NCBI RefSeq assembly: GCF_023856365.1
Contig: NC_064548.1
Location: forward strand, 3,137,001-3,201,000
Source of the DNA: Brienomyrus brachyistius
Taxonomy: Eukaryota; Chordata; Actinopteri; Osteoglossiformes; Mormyridae
Reading direction: 5' to 3'
Length of the DNA: 64,000 nt
Each line of letters starts with the position of its first letter. The stretch's first letter is position 1. The notes beneath the pieces are model-generated. The model saw only the letters and a program-made list of their open reading frames with translations. It searched no databases and had not been told where the DNA came from. Both the position numbers and the translations under genes were made by a program. Shown one piece after another: positions 1 to 12,391 of this stretch.

Positions 1-40
1 GCCTGAATTATGTTGCTCATATCCAACCTACATCTTGCAG

Positions 41-800
41 CTCATCACATCCTGCTGGAGCTGCAGGTGTGGCCGCTGTCTAGAAGCGCTGAAGTTCAGG
101 TGACCCTCAGTCATCAAGGAGATCCTGACACAAAGGAGACCATCATTCTGTGAGTGTCTGCCAGCATGTAGCTGTTTGAGTGTCCTGTGGTATGCGTATG
201 CAGTTGAAGGTGCGTTGCTGAAGCAACACATCTGTGTTACAGGTACACAAAGAACTCCAAGTACAAGCAGGTGATGGCCCACCCAGTTTCACTCTGCGAG
301 GTCAATTCCATCCACCTAAAGAACACAGGAGCCTGGTACCAAAAGGATGAGATTCATTTCATGTCCCTCTGCATCTCAGAGTTGCTGTCTTCTAGGTATG
401 ATATTGACACAAAGGACATTTTCGTGTTGTAACTGAAGAGCAAATTTCTAAAACCCATTCATTTCATAGGATACATTTTTAAAAAAAATTCTGTGACCTA
501 ATTGAGTTTTGGTAATGTAACAAAAGTTCTTGATTGTATTACATCAGGACTGGGTGGGTTTTGGATCCCAATATTTGACGAGGAAGCCTGACTTTAGGTC
601 ATAGGTGGTCTCATCTCAAAAACAACAAAAAATAGACAATGAGTTTTGGAAATTTGCTGTTCAATTATATGGTTCTGGTTTGTGTGTGTGTAAGTGTATG
701 GATTATACTGCATTATATGTGTGTGATCTCTTGCAGCAAGGACAACTCCACTGTGTGTGGGGAGTTTCAATTTGATGAAGGGCTCTCCGTGGTCACATGA
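41..800 (+). CDS. pla1a: 3' end of a lipase-like gene, probably phospholipase A1 member A (partial, last three exons)
   Basis: Three exons with clean GT-AG borders and matching phases: 41-149, 243-395 and 737-800, ending at TGA 798-800. They encode about 107 residues with no internal stop. The peptide reads as a beta-sandwich: a strand around AEVQVTLSHQGD, then TKETIILLY, then CEVNSIHLKNTGAWY. This order of strands resembles the PLAT-like C-terminal domain of the pancreatic-lipase family, and the downstream order popdc2-cox17 is the human neighbourhood of PLA1A, a secreted phosphatidylserine-specific phospholipase. The catalytic domain lies left of the window, so no active-site residue can be checked. 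The exon structure is secure; the gene name rests on weak similarity plus gene order. Confidence 0.5.
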
Positions 801-2337
801 GCTTGTGTGGCCATGTGAGAGCCAGTGAGAGCGTGATGCTTCCACAAGATGCGGATACAGACTACGGATCTTCTTACCTATATCCAGCAACCACCACCCC
901 AACAAACAAGCCTCCCAGCCTAAATACTGGAAGCCGACCCCAAGAAACAAATTAGCCCCTGCCATTAAACATTAAACCTCACATATACCTGGTACAAAAC
1001 AGGCAGATAATGTAGGATGTTGTCCTTTATTGTTTTGCATGCTAATCTATGTGCCAAAGTATACTTAAATATTAACATATATTAAATTGCATGTAAAAAT
1101 ATATGGATGATGCTGTATTACTCCTGTCCCAATGCTCATGCCAGCACTTTATGGTTCATTCTCGCATTGTCAGCTCTTCAGCCTTAACAATATAAATGCA
1201 CATGACACCTGAAAGAAACAGCTGTTCATCCATCTAGAAACAAAGACATCTCTTGGCAGTGACTCCAAACACTGGTGTAATTTAGTAACCCTGAAAGCTT
1301 CACCCTACGGATGTGGAATTACTCTGTACAGAGCATGACACTTGAAACGGGAGGGGGGATTTCCCAGTGCAGGAAAGCGGCTGCTCAGAGTGGGAGAACT
1401 GCATGGGCTGAGCATGACACAGTGACACAGGAGTCATACGGACTGCTTATGCGGAGGTAGGTGCGATGTGGACGAAGGAGCATCTTCTACTTTCCTCCCA
1501 TTTGGGAGTGCAGCATGTCTGTGAGCCCCCAACCAGCCATGGGGGGGGGGGGTGTGTTGCCTGGTCAGTGGGCTGTGCCGTCCTCATAGACTCGGAGTGT
1601 CAGTGGGAACCAGAGGAGCTCGTCTTCTCTGCCAGTGGAGACGAGGCTGTCCTGGCTGGTGGTCCCCTGTTGGGTTGGGGGGGGGAGGGTCAACAATCGC
1701 TGCTGCTGTTATTCTCCGCTCCCTCGGGTCAAACAGGCAAAGTCACATGAGGAAATCAGAGCACCCTGTCAACACACTAGCACACTCACCCAATTAAATC
1801 GTAACACTGTCACAGAAAAGACATGAAATGAGAGCCCTCTCCAAAACACATGCACACACAATAAAGTGGCTGCCAGTCCAAAAAGAGGTTTCATTTTTTC
1901 CTTTCTTCCGCAGTATCATTTTCAAAAGTCCATAATTCGCTAGGGAATAATCCAATTAGTACAGAAGTTTGGGTGAGTGAATAAGGGGGGGGGGGGGGGG
2001 GGGGGGGCTCGTGTGTAGCTCTATTACAGATTACGGCTTTGTTGTTCAAAGTGTCACTTCAGCCTGAAATCATTCTGATGAACTCATTGATGAAAAGAAC
2101 CGTTTTAACAGCTCAACCATTCAGGGCCTTGCATTGACTGCCACCCCCCCCCCCCCCCCACACACACACACACACACCCACACACAACCCCTTCCTCCTC
2201 CCATTATTAAAAACAACCAGTGACAGACCGTGCCAGGCCTAGCCAGCCACCATCGCTCTGCAGCTGTCCTGCCCCAGAAGCCAGTCTGGGCTATGCTCCA
2301 AGAGAGTTAAATTCTGTCTGGACACAGTATACCCCTT

Positions 2338-2376
<39 letters not shown>

Positions 2377-2943
2377 GCCATTGGTGTTCAATCAACCAAA
2401 AATGTATCTGGAGAACTGGAGCAGAAACAAAGCAAGAATAAGAACATGATGTATTGCGAAATACAGGAATCCTTTCAGCCCAATTTGTTGCCTTGGACAT
2501 GCAACATGCATAACGGTAACATTATATGTTTTGCTGACTGAGTCTTAAGTGTCAGTGTCCACATTACTTGTTTATTGCAGACCCCCCCCCCCCCGCCCAA
2601 AAAAAAAATCTTTTACATAAAGATGGGTTTCATTTGCACAAAATTTACCTCTGTTGTCAGCCTTACATTCTCAAATCAGCAATTACAGATCCATTGGAAC
2701 TGACCGCCCAGGATATTGTATACTTGGATCATGCCCCTCCTAAATCAACCCTCCAGAGAAGGTACAGACAGTGTTCAATGTCTACTGATGATCATGTCTG
2801 TGACATGATGTTTTGAAGTCCGCCTCCATTTCATTAGTCAGGTTAAGTTTGTGTGTCACCAGAGAGCAAGCGTGGTCCTGCTCCCATACTTACATGTGGC
2901 TTAGCAAACAGCCAGTGGTCTAGTTTTTCACTGCCACTCACTA
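801..2943. other. Intergenic region between the convergent pla1a-like gene and popdc2
   Basis: No exon or mobile element recognised. It presumably holds the 3' untranslated regions of the two converging genes. Several low-complexity runs are present: poly-G at 1540-1551 and 1986-2007, a C-run followed by CA repeats at 2144-2185, an (AC)n array at 2339-2374, and a C-run/A-run pair at 2583-2609. The open frames at 1466-1826 overlap G-runs and show no splice logic or family match. Confidence 0.6.
2339..2374. repeat. (AC)n microsatellite
   Basis: Uninterrupted AC dinucleotide array of about 18 units, directly visible. Confidence 0.95.
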
Positions 2944-5900
2944 CTATTTCAAATAATTGCTCTCACTCCCATACTCCATGAAGGAGCCTGTCATGTCAGC
3001 AAAGTCCTCCAGAATCAGGCTGCTGGAGTCCTCACCAAAGAGCCTCTCCATATCCAAGGAATGGGGCCGGGGCTGGCCATGGACGGCTGGGGAATCTGCG
3101 TTCCCCTCCGGAAGACCCAAGCTGGAACTGAATGAGTGTGAAATCTGCTGGGCAGATCCAGCGTCTGCAGAGGGTGGGGCCAGCACGTGGTAAAGGCTGG
3201 GCAGGCGGATGTCGAGACGCACATTGCTCCTGGCAAACAGCTTGTCGTTGAGGGAGTAGAGCTTGTCAGCAATGTCGCTGCCCAGCATGACGGAGAAGAG
3301 GCGTGCGATGTAGCGATCGCGTGACAGCAGCAGGTAGAGCTTCCGCCGCCTCCATGAGATGTAGCGACAGTCTGTCTCGCAGTCAAGGTCACCTGTCAGT
3401 TCAAAAGTCAGAGGTCATTGGGGCAGTCCTCAAAGTAACCTACATCTCATGTACTCTTTAAATAATTCTAACGTTTGTATCTATGTATTTTTAGAAGAGA
3501 GAAGTTAAACAAGTCAAGGTTTCAGTGACTTTAGTCAGGTGTTTGTAAGTGAACCAGAGAAAATTCTCAAATATTTGATTAAGAAGAACATCCCAGATAC
3601 TATAGCAGCCAAACATCTTCACCTGCTTCTAGCTGATTGCACATAAGCTTGGGAAACCTGTGGTCAGTTAATTGGTGTTGGCTGGAAACCTTCCCACTGA
3701 TTAATTGTACCTGAAAGTTTCCCTCTTCTGTGGGTTTGAGCGACTCCCACTCAGGTGAGTCCAGGAACTGGTATGGGAAGATGTAGTGCAGGAACTGCCT
3801 TCCAGAGACACTCGGATTCTAGTAGAGGCAGGCAGACAGATAGAGAGAGAGATAGAGAGAGCGAGAGAGAGAGAAAGAGAGAGAAGGCAGTCAGCTGACA
3901 CAGACATGGAGCAGAATGTGCAGAATATACCCCACCCCCCTCTGCTGTGCTACAATTTGCTGTCTGTGGGGCAGTATACCCTGGGCAGGAGTGACCATAT
4001 AGAACGTCTGAGTCTAGTCAAGACAGAACCCTTATAAGCTGCAATTAAGTAACAATTGTATTGGTAGAATATTAGGCAGATAATGTACTGATGCTTCTCA
4101 CTTTGGATAAAAATCTGTGTTAAGCCATCAAATAATAAGTTACATAGGATAGATGGACTTAACTGTCTCCTCCTGCTCTCCTGCCAAAGATTTCATTGTA
4201 TAATGTGCTCGTGACAATAAATATCTGTGAATGTGTGTGAGTGTGTGTGAGTGTCTGTGTGTGCTACTGCACCAATATAAACTTTATCTGGTGATTTATT
4301 TAGGATGCAGAAAGTACATATGTAAGATATTACCATGGAAATTTTAAATGTTCCTTTTTAAAATCTAGGTTGACAATGCCCCACAAGAGTTTTACCATGA
4401 AACTATAAAGGTAAACCCTCAGGTCGACTGTCAAAGCAGAAAATTTGTGATGTCAATGGTGGGAAAAGACAAGCACAATCCTCGTGGACAGATCCGGACT
4501 ATGATTCTTCAGGTTCCTCAGTTTACCACAGTTACTCATTTGTGCATTCTGTCTAAAATGTACTTCATGCATGTCCAGCAGAGGGCGCCATCTTGTTGTT
4601 ATGTGGTACTGTCCATCAAGCTGATTGTTTTCCTTCCAATACAGACCACATAACCATCTCTGATAATTATCACTAAAAAATTGTAGTTCTCAAAAGTACT
4701 GTAGTAGCCAATTCATGTGCAGCTGGCCTCAAAGTTCCTTTCACAGAGAGATGTTTCTATAAGTAACAGTTCAGGAAAAATGCATATATCACAGGTACAA
4801 AATGACTGAACCCATCTGAACCTAAGCCAGGTGTCACAAAAGCTGAATGTCACTTCAGGAGGAACATTCAGACATCAGTTCTTGCATTTATGCTAAGCAA
4901 GCGACTGGCCTGATTGTGGGTAATCGGGTTTACTTCACCATAAACAGGTTATGTAAGATCACCTCCACCACATCTCCATTACTGGATTTGGCAGAACACC
5001 ACACAAAGAAATATTTAAGTGCTAAAAGAGAGGTTTATATACTGTAAGGCATCTGCAGTAAAATCCTGATTAAGCTTGTGAATGTAAGCCAGACATCTTG
5101 AGAACTGAAGAGTTCTCTCAAAGGTCAAGGGCAGCTTGAATCTGAAGCTGCTGGTATTGCTTCATGTGTAAGGGATTTCTACAGTATAGGAACCCTGTAT
5201 CATTCTGGTCAGACAGGACATTAACACATAGAAATATGCACTCAACTCCTCTCTAAATTCCTGCATGAAACATTTGCACACAAAAAGCCATCAAAAGTGT
5301 TCACCGTAATCAGTATATGAACTTTCGTTTGTGAATTTGGATGGCTTTATGCGCAGCCTGATATGCAAGAAAATACTGTAATCGCCCCTCAGCACTACAC
5401 ATCTGCTTAGTAGTAAACATGGTACAATTTGTTTGACCTCTTATCTGTCAGGGGCAATGTTGTGCGAAAAACAGATGATACAGCTATTTTGTTTTGTTTT
5501 TCCCAAGGGCAATGAGGAAGTCCTGGTACAGATCAGAGGAGGATAAGGGACTCACCTTCCAGACAGCAGGAAAGACAGCCGATCAATGGTTGTCTTCCCC
5601 TCCAGAGCGTAAGCCTCTTCCTCACCTAAGGACAGCACCTGGGAGTCGCAGGCTGCAGCCACCTCTTTGAATATGGACACCGGCACGCCCAGCGGCAGGT
5701 AAACGCCAGAATAGAGGTTCCGGAACTCCTCCCAGGCAGCCAATTTCTGTGGAGCTGGTACAAAAGATGGGCCAGCTGCAGCAGGCACAGTGCCCCCAGC
5801 AGCTGGACCAAACCACCACAGGCAAAGACCCACACCAAAGCCTCCAGCCCCACACGGCGTGGCACAAGAAAGCAGGAGTTAGGCAGCCGAAGATGTAGAG

Positions 5901-6053
5901 TGCCCCATAGGCACCGCTGCCGCCCATGTAGCCCAACCACAGCAGTGTGTTACCCAGGTGGTAAAAGGCCCCCTCTGTCTCATTGCCCCACACAGTACAG
6001 AACTGGTATTCTGTCGACGGTGCATCCAAGGTGGTAGTGTTCCCATTCAACAT
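2944..6053 (-). CDS. popdc2: Popeye domain-containing protein 2, three exons, with four apparent frame breaks
   Basis: POPDC2 is a three-pass plasma-membrane protein of heart and skeletal muscle that binds cAMP through its Popeye domain. Exon 1 (5556-6053) starts at ATG 6051-6053 and encodes an N-terminus with N-glycosylation sequons, the segment GAFYHLGNTLLWLGYMGGSG and hydrophobic segments ending near CLLQLAHLLYQL. Exon 2 (3711-3818) carries HYIFPYQFLDSPEWES, including the DSPEW cAMP-binding signature. Exon 3 (2944-3392) carries RRRKLYLLLSRDRYIARLF, DKLYSLNDKLF and RLDIRLPSLYHVL, then a divergent tail and stop. All splice sites are GT-AG and in phase. The frame breaks twice in exon 1 (near 5851 and 5746), once in exon 2 (near 3800) and once in exon 3 (near 3375). 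Each is restored by one extra base (the two in exon 1 also by removing two). Either the assembly dropped bases or this is a young pseudogene; orthology is not in doubt. Confidence 0.9.
3836..3888. repeat. GA-rich simple repeat in popdc2 intron 2
   Basis: Interrupted (GA)n array just upstream (gene sense) of popdc2 exon 2, on the minus strand a CT-rich tract leading into the exon 2 acceptor. The long CT stretch may lengthen the polypyrimidine tract. Confidence 0.85.
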
Positions 6054-8555
6054 CCTGCACAGTCCCTAAAGCTGTCAGTCAATCGGTCAACTCGTATGTC
6101 AGTATAAGAATAAAAAATCCATCCAAAATCGGAAATGCTCTGATGTGCTTTACAACAAAAACAAAATACTCCTTTTTCTTTCCTACTTAATCGGGAACTG
6201 CAACTGAAGTAATGATGATGTCCTGTTCAGCTATAGTGGCTCCAACGTATAAAGTAGCAAAATGTTTCTGAGAAAGATGTGGCACATTAATAGAAAAAAA
6301 GAAGAAAAATGAAATGTGGTCCGTGGTTCTGTGAAGTATTTACAAATTGTCTTGGAAAGTCTCTGGGTTTCTGTAGCGCTGAACTTGTCCCCTCTCAGTA
6401 TGGAGCCTGAGCGGAGGTCCAGAGCCTCTGTAGTTTCGCCACGTCTTCTTAGCAGCCCTGCTCTCCCTCCCACTCTCCCTTCCTCTGTTTCATCTGCTTG
6501 TGTGTTCCTTTTCTCCCTGCGGTTGTTTCCCTAGAGGGATACATTCGGAATGTGTAGCTATCTCCTGGAAACGGATGACAGAGAGAGTTTGTGGGGGGCC
6601 AATGAGGGGTGGAGCAGCAAATTCCCCTAGAAGGATCACCATGTTTGGAATTGAAACACAAGGAAGAGAGTGTCGATGACACACAGCAGAGCAGCTACTT
6701 ATCATAGTGCGGGTGAAGTGGCAGCCCTGTCCAAACGGAGGCCAGAACGAGCCTGTTTTTGACATACCTAACAAGGCGGCTCTGCTTCTCCAAAATCAAA
6801 ACTCATCACAGACTGCCAGTGTGAGCTGCTACCCAGCATGGTGTCAGGGACAGAGAGCAAACCTCTCAGAACAAGTTCCAAGCATGCATCTTGCTTTTCC
6901 ACGGCACCTCCCCAGAGAAGGTAGGTGAAGGAGGTGAAGGTAGGTCCAGACTTCTGAAGTACCGGTGCCCTGGTCCATCTGAGCATCAGCGGAGCCAGTC
7001 CCAACATGTAGCAACGAGGGAATTTTTTTAGAAATGATTAAAGAGATAGGATTAGTGAGCAGGTCAGGTTTCACAGCTAGCACAACACACACCCCGACAG
7101 TCCTATGTCCCCCAACTGGTTTTGCGTGCCAAACACCAGCAGGCTGTGACATTTAAAGGCGAAACTTAGAGCATATTACTTCATACTGTAATAGTAAGTA
7201 CCAGAACTCACTTTGAGCCAGTTCAGAACCAGAAGACTGGTGGAACCAGGCAGCCACAACGGTCCTGCACAGCTCTTTCAAATTCTGATTTAGACTATAG
7301 TTGATTCTCACAAAAGTTGTGAAGGATGGGATTGATAGCGATATGCACGGATCACAGCTGTAAACATTTTATCATGGAAATAATTCCCTGCTGTGCTGAG
7401 ATCATCTTTAATAATGTAGTGAAATAAAATGCAGCGACGTGTCAGGTATGGCATTAATCATTACACACTTCCGCTTCTCCCTCTATCTGTTTTCCATAAG
7501 CACTTAACCAATGCAGGCTCACAGCGAGCCTGGAACTCTTCCCAGAAAGCAGAGGGCATGAGGAGGGCACAATGGATGAAACATCAGTCATTCATAAGGG
7601 ACACCATCAAAGCAAAATACGGGAAAACCTCGCGAAAACACCATGACAATTAGCTAACTCCATATACTCAAAAGCAGGTTAGTGACTGCACTCCAGACTG
7701 AGAACTCACAAGGTGTGAGGCCATGGAACTGTCTGCTCAGTCAGTGAACACTTCAAGACCTGCTGAAGCATCTCAAAAGGATAACAACACTTAGCTTCTC
7801 AACATTTTGGTCTGAAACTAGACATGTTTTCGTGAAACCAGGTCCGTCAGGGATATGTTGATCCTCCCCAGCTTGAGATAATGAAAGCAGAGCTGCTCTG
7901 AGGTGTTATTTAAGCTCAGCTCACTGAGCTCCATCCTACTATGGTGGAAAACCATGTGTCATTGGGGCTCAAGAAGGCAGCAGGCAGAAACAGTATATAG
8001 TTACTACACATAGCAACTTGCCAGGAAAAGTGTCGCTGGAGGACCAAGAAGGGACAATATATGACTTTTGCAGTCTACTATGGCAGCTGGAGGGGGTTAG
8101 AGCTCAGAGACACCCTGCAAATGATGAAGACCTGTAAAGTGCATAAAAGAGCAGGCAACCATGAACTTTCAGGAATAATTTCTCAGATTTTATTTTCCTA
8201 AACAGAATCATTTGACTTAAGCAAAACAGAAAATTAGTATAATTTTCTATATTCTATATAATTGCTCTATATTCACCAAAATATATATAAATGTTCCGTT
8301 TTTAAAAGATTCATTTTTGATAGATTCATTTCTTGTAAGCACAGAGTGATGACAGCAAAGCATATCCTTATATTTGGCTCCCCCTTCAGGCCAGTCCCAG
8401 AACAGGCTTTCGGGCAATAATCCTCAGTACGTCAGAAAATAGAGTGCTTTGGGAGCTGCCACATCCATACAAAGGCAAAGGGCTGACGAGTAGGTGGGAA
8501 GGCCTTAAGCGCAAAAGCTAAACCAGTCATGTACTTCCAGCCTGCAGTTTCATTA
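6054..8555. other. Intergenic region upstream of popdc2 (no gene seen)
   Basis: Should contain the popdc2 promoter and part of the popdc2-cox17 spacer. I see no exon with a family match and no clear promoter elements. Open frames at 6231-7152 and 7429-7653 lack splice sites or recognisable motifs. The interval ends at an AT-rich stretch flanking a SINE. Confidence 0.5.
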
Positions 8556-8575
8556 TTATATGTCAACCCTTTTTT

Positions 8576-8950
8576 AATATATAAAAAAGGGCGGCATGGT
8601 GGTGCAGTGGTTAGCACTGTCGCCTCACACCTCTGGGACCCGGGTTCGAGTCTCCGCCTGGGTCACATGTGTGCGGAGTTTGCATGTTCTCCCCGTGTCG
8701 TCGTGGGGTTTCCTCCGGGTACTCCGGTTTCCCCCCACAGTCCAAAAACATGCTGAGGCTAATTGGAGTTGCTGAATTGCCCGTAGGTGTGCATGTGTGA
8801 GTGAATGGTGTGTGAGTGTGCCCTGCGATGGGCTGGCCCCCCATCCTGGGTTGTTCCCTGCCTCGTGCCCATTGATTCCGGGATAGGCTCCGGACCCCCC
8901 GCGACCCAATAGGATAAGCGGTTTGGAAAATGGATGGATATATATATATA
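8576..8950 (+). mobile_element. tRNA-derived SINE, full length, with target-site duplication
   Basis: The head (from 8590) contains RNA polymerase III promoter boxes: an A-box-like TGGTGCAGTGG and a B box GGTTCGAGTCTCC. The body has the fish-wide segment GTTTGCATGTTCTCCCCGTG, and the tail ends in GGATGGATATATATA. A near-perfect duplication of about 20 bp beginning TTATATGTCAA flanks it (8556-8575 and 8951-8972). Two other long copies lie at 40849-41168 and 56260-56617. The clean duplication indicates a fairly recent insertion. Confidence 0.9.
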
Positions 8951-8973
8951 TTATATGTCAAACCCTTTTTTTT

Positions 8974-9125
8974 GTGGGGCAGCGTGTGGCTCTGTGAGCT
9001 AAGCCTGTGTACCTGTAATCAGAAGACAACTTAAGACAACTTTTTTTCTTGACTGAAAAAAAAGAGCAAGTTGTGGGAGGCGTAAAGATAATTTCCCTAC
9101 GGAGGTCAATAAAGTATCGATTATT
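8974..9125 (+). mobile_element. Second SINE family, short copy
   Basis: Starts GGGGCAGCGTGTGGCTCTGTG, contains GGCGTAAAGATAATTTCCC and ends near CAATAAAGTATCG. The same internal segments (GGCGTAAAGAGAATTTTCCC and GGGATCTTTAAA) recur at 37866-38030, so this is a dispersed family, probably a tRNA-headed SINE. It sits directly against the target-site duplication of the preceding SINE. Confidence 0.65.
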
Positions 9126-9477
9126 ATTTGATTATTATTTTACTTTTAGATCCTTCTAAAGCAGAGGTGTCGAGCTCAGTCACTGAAAGGACCATATTAA
9201 AAACGCCAAAGAATTTGTGGGTCAGACAAGGTATATTTATTTAGTTAATAACACTATGACCCAAATTTTCCTATTATTTAGTTGAAATCTTTACTATATG
9301 TAATTAACACTTATAAATGTGAAATTTAAATCAAATCCATCCACTGGGCTGAATAACTATTATTCATCTACTTTTATCTGACATAATCTGGTGGATCCTT
9401 CTTTTAAATAAGAAACAAGCTGAGTTAGTCTCAAGAAATCAAAACAGGATTATGAATGAATGAATGTATGTAAGTAA

Positions 9478-9720
9478 GTTGCATTTATATAGTGCTTTTC
9501 AAGACACCGAACGCACTTCACACACTTCAATGAAGAGCCACTTCAACCACCACCACTGTGTAGCCACCTGGATGATGCGATGGCAGCCATTCTGTGCCAG
9601 TAAGTTCAGCACAGTAGCTAAGGTGGTGAAACGGCAGTAGAGAATCTGGCAGTTAGATACAGGGGATGATTGGGAGACCAGATCTGATAAGCCCACAGTG
9701 AGCAATTTTAGCCAGGGGTG
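9478..9720. repeat. Dispersed fish repeat (TTATATAGTGCTTTTC type)
   Basis: Contains TTGCATTTATATAGTGCTTTTC (shortened here to its core), then CACTTCA and CACCACCACTGTGTAGCC. Repeats with this core are widespread in fish genomes. No coding capacity seen; the family name is not known to me. Confidence 0.5.
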
Positions 9721-12109
9721 CCACCTCTACTCTGGGGGAGGAGCAGGAAGAGTAAAGGATGATCCCTACTTCCCGGTTAGCTGTAGCAGTAACATCAGTT
9801 ATGTGCTGTTCAGTTACATAATTCAGTATACATAATGAAAGCAATGGATTGACTTCTTATTATAAACAGAACCTGAATTCACAAGTTGATGTACAACATG
9901 AAAAACATGATGCTTATTATTCATTTGAGTTGGGCATGGCTAATGCTGCTTACAGTCAGTCATAATCAGTAGTTTTGGAACATTTTGGTTTTCCAATAAA
10001 TTGAAGATAGAGTAGTTGATAGACCAAAACTATCTTATAACTGCAGTATTATACCAAACTCATATTCATAGTCTCATAACCTCCCCGGGACATTTAAGGT
10101 ACTTTTGCTATGAAATTCAGACTAGGCTAGTACTCGGTAGCGGACAACACAAGATTTAATTCATTATGATTTTTAATAGCCAGTCTTATTTTAAAATTTT
10201 TATTTTACATATTTATTTTTACAATGTGCAAATAACCATCCCTTAGGCTTTATTCAGACAGTGACATCAGACACATTGCTTTTGGTTTACAATTGTTCTA
10301 ATTGTGCCTGTGTTTGCAGTTTTAGTAATAATTTCAAAACAAATTCAGTTTTCCCTGCCGTACCCAAAACTCACGTACCCAATTTGTACTGAACTGTGCA
10401 TTTTGTGTACTGTTACACCCTTATTCCAGGGCCATCTCATAAAATCATTTTGCAGGCCGTAAAGAACTGTGCTGCTCGCTAGGTATGACCCAGCTGCCCT
10501 GAGTTTGACATGCATTATGAGACATTGTTGAACTAAATATACGATACGAATTATTATAACAGTTGTAAACCATTGCAAACCTATTTAGACTTAAGAAAAT
10601 TCTCTCCTCAAAGCAGGCTGGCTAACCTACATTGTTAGTGCTCAGAGTCCCTAGCTGATACCCCCAGCAGAGTCCTGCAGTTACTCAGAGACACCCTGTC
10701 ATCGGAGATGCAGCCCCCAGTCCTATTTAAAGGCCAGAACACATAGTGCAGGCCCAGCTGCCATTAGTAGAACCCCTCCTCCCAAAAAGAATGTAGTGTG
10801 AGAATGAGAGTCCTTGAATTATGAAGAGGGCAGCACACACATACCCCAGTGTACATTTGTAATTTGCGGAGCTCTGTCTTGGCAGATACTTCACGGAAAT
10901 GCTTAGTTACCGGAACTTCTCTCAGAAGCTCACATTTTACAGCACTACCATTCCAGCGGTGACGGATGGCAAAAAAAAAAAAAAAAAGCAAAACCAAGAG
11001 GACAACATCAGATTGCATAGGATTTCTTTAATTAAATTTAATTTAAATATACAGAACGTGATTTATGCAGGAAAAAATACAGAAACAACAAATAAAACAA
11101 AACAGCATTAAGTCACCTCAACCTTAGGAGACCGGAGGAAAAAAAAGCCCACAGCAGACCATCTTTTAGAGGCAGACCCTCTCTTAAGCTTCAGGTGCAA
11201 GCGTAACTGGAGAAGCTCCCAAAGTGTGGACTCCAGCTACACCATTCTGCTGGAAGACGGGAGCGAGTCAGTCACACACAGGAAAAGAAAGCAGTTCACG
11301 TGATGGTCTAACCTGCAATCTATTTTTACTATATCTTTCTAGTATTTCTGTGTGACTGTTCAAGCAAGTACAAACCGGTAAATGCAGGAAGTAACACTGT
11401 ACTTATGCCAAAGGGAAATGAGTCCACAGCACATGGCATGAAGCAGTGTTTTCACTTCCTGCCATGGGCAGACTTTAAAGTGGTAGTCCTTCCTGTATAG
11501 CCTACACACCCAACCGACATTAAGAAATACAGAAGAAACCTTCCCCTACATCCATTCAGCCTTCCTGCAGCTCATGTTTTTCCTCAAAAACAATGGGCAA
11601 TCAGCAATAATTATCTGGAATTCATTTGTCTCATGAAATTATTCTGTGGCTATAATACATGATTTCCTAACCCCCACATATGATAGACAGGAGCCATTTT
11701 CCAAGGAACCTTGACGCTATATTACAGTATTAACACAAAATTAGCCTTGTTTAAACACAAATTATCTCCAGAAATGCACAGATCACTTTCATGCTCTTGT
11801 ACAGACAAAAGGATGCAGTAACGCATGTGTGCCATATGAGAGAAATACAATGTAAAAAAAAAATCAGTTAACTAGAAAACGCGATTGGTTTAACGATAAA
11901 CGTTAACATAAATATAATAACGGTTCAGACGGTATTCCAGAAATATTATGATATTAAAGTTGTTAGTTCTTTTTAGAAATGAATTTAAATGGGAGCTTTA
12001 TATATTTAATTTGTATTTACTCTCACGCCGACGGCAAACATGGCATGGTAGTATGGCAAGTTTCGGTATTTCTGCCCACTTACCCGTCACGCCTTTCCAA
12101 AGTGCTCGA
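9721..12109. other. cox17 downstream region (no further gene seen)
   Basis: AT-rich sequence 3' of cox17. The nearest part may be the cox17 3' untranslated region, which in vertebrates can carry an extra intron. An A-run at 10970-10987 and AT-rich stretches are present. No exon with a protein-family match was found. Confidence 0.45.
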
Positions 12110-12391
12110 TCACACCTTGAACCCGAGCGCTCGCATACATTCCTTGTGCGCCTCGATCAGCTCATTGCAACTTTCTTCGCCTTTCTCGACGATGCTGCAA
12201 TCGCCATGCATTGTTCGCAGTTACAGTCGGCAGTTGTGTAGTTATTTAACAAATCCGGCTAGTTAAACCTACCAGGCGTCCCTGGCTTTTTTGGTCTCTG
12301 GACAAGCACAGCAAGGCTTCAGCGGCTTCTTCTCCTGAGGTGCTGCACTCAGGGGAGATGATTCACAGCTAGCAGCAGACAGCGTCGACAT
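12110..12391 (-). CDS. cox17: Cytochrome c oxidase copper chaperone COX17, two coding exons
   Basis: COX17 carries copper in the mitochondrial intermembrane space and hands it to SCO1 and COX11 for cytochrome c oxidase assembly. Exon 1 (12273-12391) starts at ATG 12389-12391 and gives a variable N-terminus, then [20 protein letters not shown]; exon 2 (12110-12194) begins inside the next Cys codon and gives [20 protein letters not shown] followed by LGFKV and TGA. The CCxC copper site and both CX9C segments of the coiled-coil-helix-coiled-coil-helix fold are complete. Length is 67 residues, close to the usual 63. The 78-bp intron is GT-AG and in phase. No breaks, so this is a functional gene. 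Confidence 0.97.

Noticed and set aside
1466..1826. Three overlapping short frames
   Set aside because: Open because of poly-G runs; no conserved motif or exon borders.
8590..8665. Possible tRNA gene from A and B boxes
   Set aside because: No cloverleaf with a proper acceptor stem; the boxes belong to the SINE head, found in several copies.
8611..8961. Minus-strand frame over the SINE, and similar frames at 40693-41192 and 56245-56641
   Set aside because: Recurring peptides come from SINE copies and are not genes.
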